DNA of 64,000 bases, taken from contig JABFGB010000010.1 of NCBI GenBank assembly GCA_013112715.1, positions 1 through 64,000 on the forward strand, read 5' to 3'. Under the pieces are notes generated by a model that did not search any database, was not told the origin of the DNA, and was given only the letters and a program-made list of their open reading frames with translations. How positions within the stretch are numbered: the stretch's first letter is position 1; each line of letters opens with the position of its first letter. This DNA is from Chloroflexota bacterium (GTDB taxonomy: Bacteria > Chloroflexota > Anaerolineae > Aggregatilineales > J027). Shown piece by piece: positions 7,139-17,357 of the stretch. The position numbers and the translations under genes were made by a program.

Positions 7139-8662
7139 CTATTGATTCATCGGCGTCAGTGGAATCGTCGTTGAACGGTGGGACTGCTGCGCCTGTGCCA
7201 ATGCCAGCGAATCCAATTTTCGGCGGGCAGATCCCAATGTGAGTCTATGATACCCCATCGCAGCGATTCGGCGCAGGTTTTGGGGTTTGATCGGGTTCAT
7301 TTTACCCGATTTTAAGGCACGCCATGTCTTGCGGGCACGATACTCCTTATGCACGACGGTATGCAGTTGACGATAGAATTCGGTTGGAAATGGCCCTTGA
7401 TAGAGCATGGCAAGGTCTTGCGAATCCGTCCAATTCGTTTTCTCGTCGAGTTCCTGACGGACACGCTCATAAAATTTCGTACCGGGGAGGGGGTAGCTGA
7501 CCGAGATGCCAATATCGTCCGGCATCAGTTCACGCACCATTTTCAGGGTGAGTTCAATGTCGTCGCGGGTTTCGCCGGGGTAGCCAAATTGCAGAAAAAA
7601 GCCAACCTCAATGCCTTCGTGGGCCAATTTGCGGCGGCTTTCATAAATTTGCTCGACGGCAGTGCCCTTGTCCATCGCATCCAAGATTTTTTGTGAGCCA
7701 CTTTCCGCCCCCATCCAAATGGTTTTGCAGCCAGCGCGGTGCATGGCCTGAATGGTGTCTTCGACCAATAAGAGATCGGCACGGGAAAGGCATTTAAAGG
7801 GGGTGCGGATGTTGAGGCGTTCAATTTCGTCGGCAAATTCTTGAATCCAGCGCGGTTTGAGGCCCATGATGTCATCGGCAAACCAGATGTGGTCGGGGTG
7901 GAAGTTGGTTTTTAGCCACTGCAATTCTTGGGCGACATTTTGGGCCGAACGGACGTTATAGCGTTGGCCCCAAATCGGCTTGGCACACCAATTACAGTGA
8001 TAGGGGCAACCGCGTGTGGTGACCATATTGATGCTATAATAGCCGTGTCGTTCCAGCCAGATGCGGCGGTATTTTTCGACATCTACCAATTCCCACGCGG
8101 GCATGGGAAGTTCATCCAGATTTTTGATGACGGCACGCGGGAGGGTCGTCACTGGTTTACCCTCGCCATCCAGATAGGCCAAGCCTTGAATATCGGCGGG
8201 GGTAAGGGGGGTAAGCGATTTTTTGCCTGTCAGCATGTCCATCAATTCATGCAGGGTAAGTTCGCCCTCACCACGAATGACGTAATCCGCGCCGTGCTGC
8301 AGATATTTTTCATAGTGGTCGGTGGCATCCGCGCCGCAGATGATGACCGGAATACCACGATCTTTTGCCATACGGGTCATGGTAAAGGCGGCTTCGCGCA
8401 TATTCAGCAGGCACATTTTGCTGAGATAGTTAAAATTATCCTCGAACAAGACAGCGAAACGTGGATGATAGCGATCTAAAGCGGCGGCCCATTCATTTTC
8501 GGATTCGGCCAGCATCGCATCAAATAGGGCGACTTGATAGCCAGCCTCGCGCATGTAGCTGGCAGCGAATAACGTCCCCAACGGCGGATAGGGCTGCATC
8601 GCCGCGTACAATTTGGGGTCGAATCGGAGAAAATAACTTTGCCCAAAAAGAATGTCTGTCAT
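7139..8662 (-). CDS. cobalamin-type radical SAM protein
   Basis: 507 residues. The N-terminal 145 residues look like a B12-binding Rossmann domain (PPLGTLFAASYMREAGYQVALFDA, then GADYVIRGEGELTLHELM). The radical SAM cluster motif C-x3-C-x2-C is Cys219, Cys223 and Cys226 in GCPYHCNWC, followed by a TIM-barrel core with GAESGSQKILDAMDKG and GFFLQFGYPGETRDDI. This layout matches the BchE/P-methylase class used in tetrapyrrole, hopanoid, lipid and antibiotic modification. The substrate cannot be named. The usual cobalamin-ligand motif DxHxxG is not evident in the N-domain, so B12 binding may be weak or absent. AAGGG precedes the ATG. The gene is divergent from the flippase gene. Confidence 0.85.
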   Translation of the reverse strand: MTDILFGQSYFLRFDPKLYAAMQPYPPLGTLFAASYMREAGYQVALFDAMLAESENEWAAALDRYHPRFAVLFEDNFNYLSKMCLLNMREAAFTMTRMAKDRGIPVIICGADATDHYEKYLQHGADYVIRGEGELTLHELMDMLTGKKSLTPLTPADIQGLAYLDGEGKPVTTLPRAVIKNLDELPMPAWELVDVEKYRRIWLERHGYYSINMVTTRGCPYHCNWCAKPIWGQRYNVRSAQNVAQELQWLKTNFHPDHIWFADDIMGLKPRWIQEFADEIERLNIRTPFKCLSRADLLLVEDTIQAMHRAGCKTIWMGAESGSQKILDAMDKGTAVEQIYESRRKLAHEGIEVGFFLQFGYPGETRDDIELTLKMVRELMPDDIGISVSYPLPGTKFYERVRQELDEKTNWTDSQDLAMLYQGPFPTEFYRQLHTVVHKEYRARKTWRALKSGKMNPIKPQNLRRIAAMGYHRLTLGSARRKLDSLALAQAQQSHRSTTIPLTPMNQ

Positions 8663-8725
8663 GCAAAACGCCCTTGTTGTGTACCATTCATTTATTTCAT
8701 CATAACAAAAATTGGCTAACCCTGC

Positions 8726-10003
8726 TTGATTACATTATCAGAGCGCCGCCTTTCACATAATACCCTCATTTTGTTCGCCAACAATGGCCTGACTGCCCTA
8801 TTGGCATTTAGCCTAACTGTCCTGATCGCACGCGGATTAGGCGATGCGGCGTTGGGGCGGTACGCGGCGATTATGGCGTGGGTGCTGCCTTTGTCGCTGC
8901 TGACCGAATTTGGCATCGGCACATTGATTACACGGAATGTAGCACGACAGCGGGATGAGGCGCGGCTTTATCTGAAAATGACCCACCCGTTACGCTGGAT
9001 GACTGGCGGGGGGGTGATCGCGGCGGTGTGGATTTTTGCGCCCATTTTGAGTGATGATGCCCAGATTATTGCCGGATTACGCATTGGGATATTTTTGGCG
9101 CTGATTGATGCCCTATTCGCCAGCTATACGGCGGTGTTTCGAGCATGGGAAATGATGTGGCCGATTTTGATTTTGAACACGGGTTATCTGGGGTTGCAGG
9201 TCGTTGGGGCGGTGGTGGTTGTGCTAATGGATGGGTCGGTGGTGGGGTTGATGGCGGTGATCGTCGCAGCGGATGGGATGCAATTGGCGGCGACGTGGGG
9301 GATGTGGAAAAGATGCCAAAAAATGAACCTCACCCCCCAACCCCCTCTCCAACGTGGCGAGGGGGAGCAGGAAATAACGGCACGAAATCTGATTAGGCAG
9401 GCGTGGCCGTTTATGGTGGCAGGGGTGCTGGCGACGCTGCAACTGCGGATGGTGATTTTGATTTTGCAGGGGCAGGTCGGAAATGAGGCAGTGGGATGGT
9501 ACGCGGCGGCGAATCGTGTGGTGGAGGCAGGTCGGATGCTGCCCAATGCGGCGTTTGGGGCATTGTTTCCAATGCTGGCGGCGCTGGTAGATAATCCCTC
9601 AAAAATGCGGCCGGTGTTTCGACAGGCGGCGTTGTTTTTGGTGATGTATGGGGTGGGGGTTGGGGGAGTGGCATTGATTGGGGGCAAGCCATTTGTGCGG
9701 TTCGTATTTGGTGAGCATTTTGAGCAGGCAGGTGCGGCGCTGGTCATTTTGGCGTGGGCGATTTTGCCGGGGGGGCTACGCGGACTCATCACTCTGCGGC
9801 TATATGCCTATCACCGCGAATGGTGGGTGAATGGGGTAACGGGGGCGGCGCTAATTATCCAGTTGATCGTGGGGGTGTGGCTGATTGGAGAATATGGGAT
9901 TACGGGGGCGGCGTGGACGATTGTTATAGCGGAAATTGCGTTGGCGGGGTTACTATTTGGCACTGCATGGCGCAGTGGTGATACAATGTTGCGGGGGCAT
10001 TAA
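8726..10003 (+). CDS. polysaccharide/lipid-linked sugar flippase of the MOP superfamily
   Basis: 425 residues with about 12 hydrophobic helices, beginning LILFANNGLTALLAFSLTVLIARGLGDAALGRYA, the usual start of Wzx/MurJ-type flippases. Likely moves lipid-linked oligosaccharides across the cytoplasmic membrane. The start is TTG, because an in-frame TAA lies 9 bases upstream and no ATG fits the N-terminal helix. A GC-rich palindromic repeat encodes LTPQPPLQRGEG in the cytoplasmic loop near residues 203-214, between the two halves of the transporter. The run is known as a coding form of dispersed repeats in other bacteria (recalled). Codon use becomes G-rich (GGGGGG runs) in the second half, unlike neighbouring genes. 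Confidence 0.85.
   Translation: MITLSERRLSHNTLILFANNGLTALLAFSLTVLIARGLGDAALGRYAAIMAWVLPLSLLTEFGIGTLITRNVARQRDEARLYLKMTHPLRWMTGGGVIAAVWIFAPILSDDAQIIAGLRIGIFLALIDALFASYTAVFRAWEMMWPILILNTGYLGLQVVGAVVVVLMDGSVVGLMAVIVAADGMQLAATWGMWKRCQKMNLTPQPPLQRGEGEQEITARNLIRQAWPFMVAGVLATLQLRMVILILQGQVGNEAVGWYAAANRVVEAGRMLPNAAFGALFPMLAALVDNPSKMRPVFRQAALFLVMYGVGVGGVALIGGKPFVRFVFGEHFEQAGAALVILAWAILPGGLRGLITLRLYAYHREWWVNGVTGAALIIQLIVGVWLIGEYGITGAAWTIVIAEIALAGLLFGTAWRSGDTMLRGH
9331..9371 (+). repeat. GC-rich dispersed palindrome, family 2, inside the flippase gene
   Basis: CCCCCTC at 9341-9347 pairs with GAGGGGG at 9359-9365, flanked by CACCCCCCAA and AGCAGG. It is read in frame as LTPQPPLQRGEG. Related elements are at 17961, 20601 and 44152, all intergenic. 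Confidence 0.7.
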
Positions 10004-10035
10004 ATTTTTGATTAGAAGAGGTTTTGGAAGAAAAA

Positions 10036-11073
10036 ATGCCGTTCAAGCAACTTCGTTGGGTATTGGTAACAGGACTGATTGTCGTTATCGGGCTGATTTT
10101 GGCTGCCTGTGACCCTGAACCGGAAGAAGCACCCCCCACCGTTCCCGAAGTGGTTGAAAACACCTTGCAGCCCCCTTTTATAACGCGCACTCCCTTATAC
10201 ACGGCTACTTTGACGCCGAGTATGACGTTTACCCCAAGCACCACGCCGACAGCTAGTGATACCCCGACACCGACGACGCCCACCGCAACCGTCACCAGCA
10301 CACCCACTGCGCCACCCAAAGGGACAGTTTCTTCGAGTGAATCGCGGGTGATTGTGCGTGAGGGGCCGGGGCGAGAGTATCCGGAAGTGACACGGGTAGA
10401 CTCTGGCACAGTGGTGGATGTTCTCGAATCTGATCAAAGCGCGGCGCGTGAAGAATGGTATCGCGTGCGGCTGGTGGAAGAAGATGGCACCATTCAAGAG
10501 GGCTGGATATTGGGTCGGCTGATTCAAACCGACGCGGCGATTCCTACCGCTGGCCCAACGCCTACCGTTGGCATCACCATTGGCAGTCCACCGCCGCTGA
10601 CGACTGCGGAGGTTTCCGGCACACCGATTGTGTTTAATACCGGGACACCACCCGCCGAAATCAGTGAGGTCAATATCTGGGCCTATTGCGAAGAATACAA
10701 TGGTAAGGTGATGAACCTATCCCCGCGCACGGCTCGAAGCGATCAAACGGTCAGCATTTATTGGAGTTGGTTTGTCACACGGCCTGAACTGATGGCAGAT
10801 CACATCGCAGCAGTGGATTATAATGTGACGGTGAACGGGTCACGTTTGCAAAATTGGCAGCAATACGCGACCCAAATGCGACGGGATGCCCGCAATAATA
10901 ACAATTGGACGGTCTATTGGTATGTGCCGCTAGGTCAACTGGAACCCGGTGAGTATACGGTTGAATATCGCGCCACATGGTCAAAGGTCGTGAATGACGG
11001 CCTGACCGATTATGGGCCAGATACCACCAATACGGAAGATGTTGGCAAGTGTACGTTTACGGTGACGGAATAG
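10036..11073 (+). CDS. SH3-domain lipoprotein with Thr/Pro-rich stalk
   Basis: 345 residues from ATG 10036, preceded by TTGGAAGA; a TTG 12 bases earlier is possible. The lipoprotein signal is MPFKQLRWVLVTGLIVVIGLILAAC, with Cys24-25 as lipid anchor. A TPSTTPTASDTPTPTT stalk (about 60-95) holds a bacterial SH3 domain (about 98-165: RVIVREGPGREYPEVTRVDSGTVVDVLE, then WYRVRLVEEDGTIQEGWILGRLI) away from the membrane. A second domain (about 210-345) has beta-rich character and NG/WYVPLGQLEPGEYTVEYRATW, resembling an Ig-like fold. Probably a cell-wall-binding surface protein. It follows the flippase gene by about 30 bases and may share its transcript. Confidence 0.85.
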   Translation: MPFKQLRWVLVTGLIVVIGLILAACDPEPEEAPPTVPEVVENTLQPPFITRTPLYTATLTPSMTFTPSTTPTASDTPTPTTPTATVTSTPTAPPKGTVSSSESRVIVREGPGREYPEVTRVDSGTVVDVLESDQSAAREEWYRVRLVEEDGTIQEGWILGRLIQTDAAIPTAGPTPTVGITIGSPPPLTTAEVSGTPIVFNTGTPPAEISEVNIWAYCEEYNGKVMNLSPRTARSDQTVSIYWSWFVTRPELMADHIAAVDYNVTVNGSRLQNWQQYATQMRRDARNNNNWTVYWYVPLGQLEPGEYTVEYRATWSKVVNDGLTDYGPDTTNTEDVGKCTFTVTE

Positions 11074-11092
11074 GGACCGACAGATTTAAAGC

Positions 11093-11121
11093 GGAGGGGT
11101 CACAGACCCCTCCCTACAAAG
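11093..11121 (+). repeat. hairpin with CTACAAA tail, family 3
   Basis: A perfect 9-bp stem, GGAGGGGTC with GACCCCTCC and a 3-base ACA loop, is followed by CTACAAAG. It may terminate the lipoprotein transcript, though no T-run follows. Confidence 0.6.
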
Positions 11122-11167
11122 AATAACGCTGGTTCGATTCACCCGAAGGCTGCATTATCTGTTTTAC

Positions 11168-11191
11168 ATAAGCCATCGCGCTGAATCTTGG
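11168..11191 (+). repeat. degenerate copy of dispersed repeat family 1
   Basis: ATAAGCC-ATCGCGCTGAATCTTGG matches the right arm and tail of the family 1 consensus with a few changes; the left arm is missing. It lies in the 160-base gap before the HEAT-repeat gene. Confidence 0.4.
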
Positions 11192-11236
11192 TGTTCCATA
11201 GTTGTTAATTAAATTTGTTTGTAGGATACGGGGGCG

Positions 11237-12481
11237 ATGGCGAATCCTTCTTTACAAGAACTGCTCAGTCAACTAAAAGATGAAAAGGCCAAGAATCGCC
11301 AAAAGGCCGTTCAAGGGTTGGCACAACTTGGCAACCCGGCGGCTATTCCAACCCTAGCGAAAGTCTACGAGATTGATAAAGACAAGCGGGTTAAAGAAGA
11401 GGCGAAGAAGGCGCTTACCCAATTTCGGGCTTATGAGATGACGGCAAAGGCCGCCCCAGCCAGTGGCAGTAGTCCGCTCAAAACGGTTCGCATGATTTTG
11501 TTGATCTCATTGATTGGATTGATCGCAGGAAATGTGGCCCTCCAAGCTGGGATTCTAGGCGGCGAAGAAGAAAAAACCGTCTATACGCCTTCCAATCGCC
11601 AAGCTCTCATTCAGCAGGTGACGGCCAGCTTTTTCGAAATTCGCCAAGACGCCGATGCCCTTAAGGAAGAATGGGGCAAGATTGGCACAGAGGGCGGCAC
11701 ATTGGATTGCAACCGCACGTTTAATCGCCCTCAAGCCATGACGCTAGGGACGGTTGACCGCTATACCTATCCCGATATTGCTACTCTTTTGGGTGAACGC
11801 TACCAGTTTGCATTAAGTATTTTGGACATTAGTTTTAACCAATGGGATGAATTTTGCCGACCCAATAATCCCCTGCCGCCCGGTGTGAGCGATTCCATCA
11901 CCAATTCCGAGCGCCTCAATACCATTCTTGCCAGTTTGGACGCACTACAAGATTCGATGAATACCGTTACCAATAATCCTGTGCCGACGCGCAATCCAGA
12001 ATTTTGCTGTAGTATTCCAACAGATGGGCAAAATGGACAGGCCGGATCATCCGGGAATACGCCACTGCCTCTCGTCACTATGACACCGGACATCAACGCA
12101 ACCCCGCTACCGAATATAGACTATGCGACCCATATTGCGGCTTTGGAGGCCCTGCTCACGAATGGGGAATTTAGGTTGAATGATCTGCTGGCGCGTTATA
12201 GTAGCATCCAGACAACGGGGTTTGCGGATTGTACCAATCCTCCGGGAGTGGATGCGCCCTATGCCTTACCCCCCGACCAGAGCGGCGACCCACTTTTGAA
12301 TCAGGCGGTTTTGATGGTCAACAGCGCCCTAAGTTCGTTAAAACAGTCGGTTGATATATTTAATAACAACTGCACACGCAATCCGCAAACGGCGCTGCAA
12401 CAAGGGGTAGCCCCAGCGAACCTCGCCAGTGGGCAATTTACGCAGGCCCGCGAGCAGATCAACATTTTAAAGGCACGCTAA
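11237..12481 (+). CDS. HEAT-repeat membrane protein, unknown function
   Basis: 414 residues. The N-terminal 62 residues form one or two HEAT-like repeats (LLSQLKDEKAKNRQKAVQGLAQLGNPAAIPTLAKVYEIDKDKRVKEEAKKAL), predicted cytoplasmic. A membrane helix follows (MILLISLIGLIAGNVALQAGIL, about 86-108). The extracytoplasmic part has two similar halves, each with TLDCNRTF or FADCTNPPG-type Cys motifs and long helices, joined by a Pro/Thr/Gly linker near 255-285. The family is not recognised. ATG follows GGGGGCG. Its TAA overlaps the stop of the convergent histidine kinase gene by 4 bases. Confidence 0.75.
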   Translation: MANPSLQELLSQLKDEKAKNRQKAVQGLAQLGNPAAIPTLAKVYEIDKDKRVKEEAKKALTQFRAYEMTAKAAPASGSSPLKTVRMILLISLIGLIAGNVALQAGILGGEEEKTVYTPSNRQALIQQVTASFFEIRQDADALKEEWGKIGTEGGTLDCNRTFNRPQAMTLGTVDRYTYPDIATLLGERYQFALSILDISFNQWDEFCRPNNPLPPGVSDSITNSERLNTILASLDALQDSMNTVTNNPVPTRNPEFCCSIPTDGQNGQAGSSGNTPLPLVTMTPDINATPLPNIDYATHIAALEALLTNGEFRLNDLLARYSSIQTTGFADCTNPPGVDAPYALPPDQSGDPLLNQAVLMVNSALSSLKQSVDIFNNNCTRNPQTALQQGVAPANLASGQFTQAREQINILKAR

Positions 12482-14550
12482 CTGCGAGTGGGTGACACAG
12501 GAGAATTAGGCGTTGGTAGAGGGAGTAGAATTCTGAAAATACTACCCGTGCCGACACTGCTTTCGACTTCAATAAACCCCTTATGGGCTTGAATGATTTT
12601 TTGAGCGATGGATAGCCCCAACCCGATACCCCCCCGATCTGTTGGACGCTCCTTGTCTACGCGATAGAAGCGTTCAAAAATGAAGGGGATTTCGTCAGGA
12701 GGAATGCCGACTCCAGTATCCTCAATCTCCAAAACGACTGACTCTTGCCAAAGAGACGTGCGGACGGTAATCATTCCCTCCGGTGGGGTAAATTGAATGG
12801 CATTTTCAAGCACCTCGGTCAGGGCATTACTCAGTTCGATTGGATCCCCCCAAATGCGAGGCAGTGTGGATTGCAGGTCTAAGTTGACTTGGTGCCCCAT
12901 CTTTTCAAGTTGAGACTTCACCCGATCAAGCACTTCGGTGACGATTTGATTGAAGTTTACGAGGTGAAAATCAAAAGCCACATCCGTATCCAAGCGCGTC
13001 ATCTTCAATAAGCCCTCAATGAGTCGGCCTAGACGCGCGACCTGTTTTTCAACCATGTTCAGTCGGTCAAGGCGTTTGCTGGGGGCATCATTATGGCGCA
13101 GTAGATAAAGATGAGTGTTGATAACGGAGAGCGGGGTGCGGAAATCGTGGGAGACATTGCGGATGAATTCAGCCAGCAATTGAATCCGCAGTTTTTCCAC
13201 CGCGATTTCAAAAGACAGCGTTTCGGCTTTTTTGCGTTCGGTAATGTCTATAATTTGGCTGATAAAATGTTGGGGGCGATTGTCGGCATCCCGAATCAAG
13301 CCAACGTCCAACAAAACGTGAACGACATGGCCCAATTTGTGGATATAGCGTTTTTCCATTTGAAAATGGGGGATTTCACCACGAAGCAGTTGGTCATCAA
13401 GCTCGATATTGGGCTTAAGATCATCAGGGTGGGTGATTTCTTGAAAGGTCATGTGCAGCATTTCGTTTTGGCTGTAGCCTACCGCATCGCAAAATGCCTG
13501 ATTGACACGCACAAAACGGCCTGTGGGGGTTAATAGTGCCATGCCGGTGGGAGCATATTCAAATAATAAGCGAAATAGCTCTTCGCGCTGACGCAAGGTA
13601 TCTTCATTCTGTTTGCGCTCGGTGATGTCACGGTAATTGCCCACAATAGCCTTGACGCCGGGGATGTGTAGCGCGTTACTCCCTGTGGCCTCTACCCACC
13701 GATAGCTACCCTCTTTATGACGAAAGCGTACCTCCGTCCGCACGATAAGGTCGGGTGAATTTAATAAATTTCGGAACAGTTGCTTGGAAGATTCCACATC
13801 TTCTGGATGCAGGTAGTCAAAAACACTATTGCCAATCACTTCGGCAGGTTGATAACCAAGTGTCCGCGTGATGGCCTGATTTTGATAGATGATCTTGCCC
13901 TTTATATCCAGCAAGACAATCAAATCGAGGCTGTTTTCGAGGAGGGCGCTGAGGCGTTTTTCGTTTTCATCTACGATGGTATACAACTGTGCCCGATAAA
14001 TTGCCATGCTGACATGATCGCTTAAGGCCATCGTGATTTTGAGGTCGTCTTCAGATAGGCGGGTGGTGGTGCTTTCGATAGATAGCGTGCCAACCACTTG
14101 GCCTTGATTAAACAAGGGGACGACTAGATTGGACACAAGACCTTCGACAGCAGCGAGAAATTCGGGGTCTTGCGAAATATCTTCTACTAAAACGGGCTGC
14201 CCTGTACGCACCACACGCCCTGAAACACCCACATGGATGGGGATATGCGAGATTACGCTGTCGTAGCCGACTTGATGTTGGAGGATTAAGACATCGCCTT
14301 CGAGGAGATAGATGCTCACATGGGTATAGCCAAACGTGTCCGCAATTGCCTCCACTACTTTGCGAAAGATGTGGGACAAATCCAGTTCTAAAGCGAGGGC
14401 CGTCCGAACCCGATCTAACAGCAATAATTCCAATACTTGACGCTGCGACTTTTGAACTAGAGCCTGATAACGCGCCTCATTTTCTTGTAACTCAGCCTCA
14501 AGCTGCTGTCTTAGATGGCGTTCGTGCTCTAAATCGTCTGATAAGGGCAC
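12478..14550 (-). CDS. GAF/PAS sensor histidine kinase
   Basis: About 690 residues. Order: short coiled coil (ERHLRQQLEAELQENEARYQ), GAF domain (about 45-190), PAS 1 (about 200-320, ending GNYRDITERKQ), PAS 2 (about 325-450, ending ISQIIDITERKK), HisKA with phospho-acceptor His in NVSHDFRTPLSVI (near 470), and HATPase with N box ENAIQF, G1 DTGVGIP, F box FIFERFYR and G2 GGIGLGLSIA. No membrane helix is seen, so it is a cytoplasmic sensor. No receiver gene adjoins it, so the partner is elsewhere. GTG 14550 is preferred because AAAGG sits 10 bases upstream; TTG 14559 lies too close to that site. Confidence 0.93.
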   Translation of the reverse strand: MPLSDDLEHERHLRQQLEAELQENEARYQALVQKSQRQVLELLLLDRVRTALALELDLSHIFRKVVEAIADTFGYTHVSIYLLEGDVLILQHQVGYDSVISHIPIHVGVSGRVVRTGQPVLVEDISQDPEFLAAVEGLVSNLVVPLFNQGQVVGTLSIESTTTRLSEDDLKITMALSDHVSMAIYRAQLYTIVDENEKRLSALLENSLDLIVLLDIKGKIIYQNQAITRTLGYQPAEVIGNSVFDYLHPEDVESSKQLFRNLLNSPDLIVRTEVRFRHKEGSYRWVEATGSNALHIPGVKAIVGNYRDITERKQNEDTLRQREELFRLLFEYAPTGMALLTPTGRFVRVNQAFCDAVGYSQNEMLHMTFQEITHPDDLKPNIELDDQLLRGEIPHFQMEKRYIHKLGHVVHVLLDVGLIRDADNRPQHFISQIIDITERKKAETLSFEIAVEKLRIQLLAEFIRNVSHDFRTPLSVINTHLYLLRHNDAPSKRLDRLNMVEKQVARLGRLIEGLLKMTRLDTDVAFDFHLVNFNQIVTEVLDRVKSQLEKMGHQVNLDLQSTLPRIWGDPIELSNALTEVLENAIQFTPPEGMITVRTSLWQESVVLEIEDTGVGIPPDEIPFIFERFYRVDKERPTDRGGIGLGLSIAQKIIQAHKGFIEVESSVGTGSIFRILLPLPTPNSPVSPTRS

Positions 14551-14641
14551 GCGAAACAAACCTTTAGTATCAAATTGAAATACTCATTTAGAGCATACTC
14601 TATTTTTAGGGTTAATTGGCGTAGGTGTTTGGTTTGTATGG

Positions 14642-14665
14642 GGCAGGCTGTTTGGACAACCTGCC
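14642..14665. terminator. hairpin downstream of clpB
   Basis: GGCAGG at 14642-14647 pairs with CCTGCC at 14660-14665, with an inner TGT/ACA pairing. It lies just past the clpB stop in the clpB direction and can pair as RNA from either strand. No clean T-run follows on the clpB side, so termination is inferred from position. Confidence 0.4.
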
Positions 14666-14679
14666 TTCACTGTGGTTTT

Positions 14680-17277
14680 TTAGAGGGTATCGCCTTCGAT
14701 CACCGCGTCAAACAAAATGCCCTGCTCATCGGCGTCTACCATGACATGCTCCCCTTCACGCACACGCCCTTCCAAGATAGCACGAGCCAACGGGTCTTGG
14801 ATTTCACGCTGAATGACACGCTTGAGGGGTCGCGCGCCAAACACCGGGTCATAACCAATCTCGGCCAGATATTCTTTGGCATTTTCGCTAAGGGCGATGG
14901 TAATACGACGTTCGGCCAGCAACTTTTGTAGACGGCGCAGTTGAATATCCACAATCTGCTTGATATGTTCGCGCTCTAGGCTGTGGAATAGGATCACTTC
15001 ATCTATGCGGTTCAAAAACTCAGGCCGCAGGGTGCGATCTAGTTCACTCATGACGGCATGGCGAATTTCTTCCTCGTCACGCCCCGCCATTTGTTTGATA
15101 ATCGGACTGCCGACATTGCTGGTCATGATAATCACGGTATTTTTGAAATTGACCGTGCGCCCCTGCCCATCGGTGAGGCGGCCATCATCCAGCACTTGCA
15201 GCAGAATATCAAATACTTCATGGTGGGCCTTTTCGACTTCATCAAACAGCACGACAGCATAGGGGCGACGACGCACGGCTTCGGTTAGCTGACCGCCTTC
15301 GTCATAGCCGATATAGCCGGGGGGAGCGCCAATGAGACGGGCCGTACTGTGTTTTTCTTGGTACTCGCTCATGTCAATGCGGACGACGGCTTCTTCGGTA
15401 TCAAACAGAAATTCGGCTAATGCTCGTGCTAATTCGGTTTTACCCACGCCGGTTGGCCCCAAGAACAAAAATGTCCCGATGGGGCGATTGGGGTCTTGCA
15501 AACCTGCACGACTGCGGCGGACGGCATTGCTGACACTACGCAGGGCGTCATCTTGCCCGACCACACGCTGTTGTAAACGGTCTTCCATGCGGAGTAGCTT
15601 TTCAACTTCGCCTTCCAGCAATTTACTGACCGGGATACCCGTCCATTGACCAACCACTGCGGCAATTTCGTCGGCATCTACTTCTTCTTTGAGCATCGCG
15701 CCGCCTTCCTGCTGCATTTGTTGGAGGTCGGCTTCGGCATCGGCAAGCTGCTGCTCGAAACGCGGAATATCGCCATATTGCAAACGCGCTGCCGCTTCTA
15801 ATTCGCCACGACGTTCGGCTTTTTCGAGGGCAATACGCGCTTCATCCAACTGACTCTTGGCTTGGCGGATGGCGGCGATAGCATCTTTCTCACGCTGCCA
15901 ACGGGCTTGCAGGGCACGGGCTTCCTCTTTGGCGTTGGCGAGTTCTTCCTCGATTTTGCCGAGGCGTTCCTTGCTGGCTTTATCGCGCTCTTTCTTGAGG
16001 GCCTCGCGCTCAATTTCCAACTGCATCACGGCACGTTCAATGGCGTCGAGGGGAGCGGGGCGGGAATCAATTTCCATACGCAAACGGGAGGCCGCTTCGT
16101 CAATGAGGTCAATCGCTTTATCGGGCAGTTGGCGATCCGGGATATAACGATTGCTCAAGACCGCCGCCGCGATCACGGCATTGTCTTGGATACGTACCCC
16201 ATGATGAACTTCATAACGTTCCTTCAGTCCACGCAAAATGCTGATCGTATCCTCAACCGAGGGCTGGTCTACATAGACGGGTTGGAAACGGCGTTCAAGG
16301 GCGGCGTCTTTTTCGATATATTTGCGATATTCGTCAAGGGTGGTCGCACCAATCGCCCGCAGTTCGCCGCGTGCTAACATCGGCTTGAGGATGTTGCCTG
16401 CGTCCATCGCACCTTCTGCTGCACCTGCACCGACAATGGTATGCAGTTCGTCCAAAAACAGGATAATTTCCCCTTCGGATTCGCTGACCTCTTTTAATAC
16501 GGCCTTGAGGCGTTCCTCAAATTCACCACGATATTTCGCCCCGGCCAACAATGCCGCCATGTCGAGTTGAATCACCCGTTTATCTTTGAGGCCCTCCGGC
16601 ACATCACCTTTGATGATGCGCTGGGCCAAGCCTTCAACAATCGCGGTCTTGCCAACCCCGGCCTCGCCAATCAGCACCGGATTATTTTTGGTGCGGCGCG
16701 AAAGGACATGCACCACGCGGCGGATTTCATCATCGCGCCCGATTACAGGGTCCAATTTGCCCTGTGCGGCGTCTTTGGTCAGATCACGCCCATATTTTTC
16801 CAGACTGGCATAGGTGCTTTCGGGGTCTTGGGAGGTAACCCGCTGACCGCCACGAATTTCACTGAGCGCTTTGAGGGTGGCCTTTTCATCAATACCATGC
16901 CGTGAAAGCAGGTCACCAATCACTTTGTTGGTTATCAATGCCAGCAGGAGATGTTCGGTGCTGACGTAATCATCACGCAGCTTGCCTGCTTGTTTTTCGG
17001 CGTCGCGTAACGCTTCGACGGCGGCTTTGCTCAAATGGACTTCGGTTGCGCCATAGACTTTGGGCTTGCTGGCGAGCAGATTTTTGACATCATTGAGGAC
17101 AACCGTAGGCCGTGCGCCAACTTTACTGACTAGTTGGGGAACAACCCCATCAGATTGCTGTAACAGGGCTGCCAACAGATGGGGCACATCCAATTCAGCA
17201 TGATTTTCTTCTTCGGCAAGGCGCTGGGCAGCGATGACCGCTTCTTGCGCTTTGGTGGTAAATCGGCTTAGATTCAT
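14680..17277 (-). CDS. clpB: ATP-dependent disaggregase ClpB
   Basis: 865 residues, usual length for ClpB, which rescues aggregated proteins with DnaK. N-terminal Clp_N repeats (about 1-145), NBD1 with Walker A GEAGVGKT (about 207) and Walker B LFLDELHT, the long coiled-coil middle domain (about 410-530, rich in Glu/Lys/Arg), and NBD2 with Walker A GPTGVGKT (about 605) and [11 protein letters not shown]. The loop before [11 protein letters not shown] lacks the (I/L)G(F/L) ClpP-binding tripeptide, which fits ClpB rather than ClpC. GGGAG precedes ATG by about 10 bases. It stands alone; no CIRCE or HrcA operator was recognised upstream. Confidence 0.97.
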   Translation of the reverse strand: MNLSRFTTKAQEAVIAAQRLAEEENHAELDVPHLLAALLQQSDGVVPQLVSKVGARPTVVLNDVKNLLASKPKVYGATEVHLSKAAVEALRDAEKQAGKLRDDYVSTEHLLLALITNKVIGDLLSRHGIDEKATLKALSEIRGGQRVTSQDPESTYASLEKYGRDLTKDAAQGKLDPVIGRDDEIRRVVHVLSRRTKNNPVLIGEAGVGKTAIVEGLAQRIIKGDVPEGLKDKRVIQLDMAALLAGAKYRGEFEERLKAVLKEVSESEGEIILFLDELHTIVGAGAAEGAMDAGNILKPMLARGELRAIGATTLDEYRKYIEKDAALERRFQPVYVDQPSVEDTISILRGLKERYEVHHGVRIQDNAVIAAAVLSNRYIPDRQLPDKAIDLIDEAASRLRMEIDSRPAPLDAIERAVMQLEIEREALKKERDKASKERLGKIEEELANAKEEARALQARWQREKDAIAAIRQAKSQLDEARIALEKAERRGELEAAARLQYGDIPRFEQQLADAEADLQQMQQEGGAMLKEEVDADEIAAVVGQWTGIPVSKLLEGEVEKLLRMEDRLQQRVVGQDDALRSVSNAVRRSRAGLQDPNRPIGTFLFLGPTGVGKTELARALAEFLFDTEEAVVRIDMSEYQEKHSTARLIGAPPGYIGYDEGGQLTEAVRRRPYAVVLFDEVEKAHHEVFDILLQVLDDGRLTDGQGRTVNFKNTVIIMTSNVGSPIIKQMAGRDEEEIRHAVMSELDRTLRPEFLNRIDEVILFHSLEREHIKQIVDIQLRRLQKLLAERRITIALSENAKEYLAEIGYDPVFGARPLKRVIQREIQDPLARAILEGRVREGEHVMVDADEQGILFDAVIEGDTL

Positions 17278-17357
17278 ATTTAATAAACTCCCAGACTCAA
17301 ATTTTTGTCGGTTGACCCGACCTTTATCAGTTTAATCGGGATTCATCGGAAATATAT

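Noticed and set aside
11125..11150. GGTTCGATTC resembling a tRNA T-loop
   Set aside because: No acceptor, D or anticodon stem can be formed around it.
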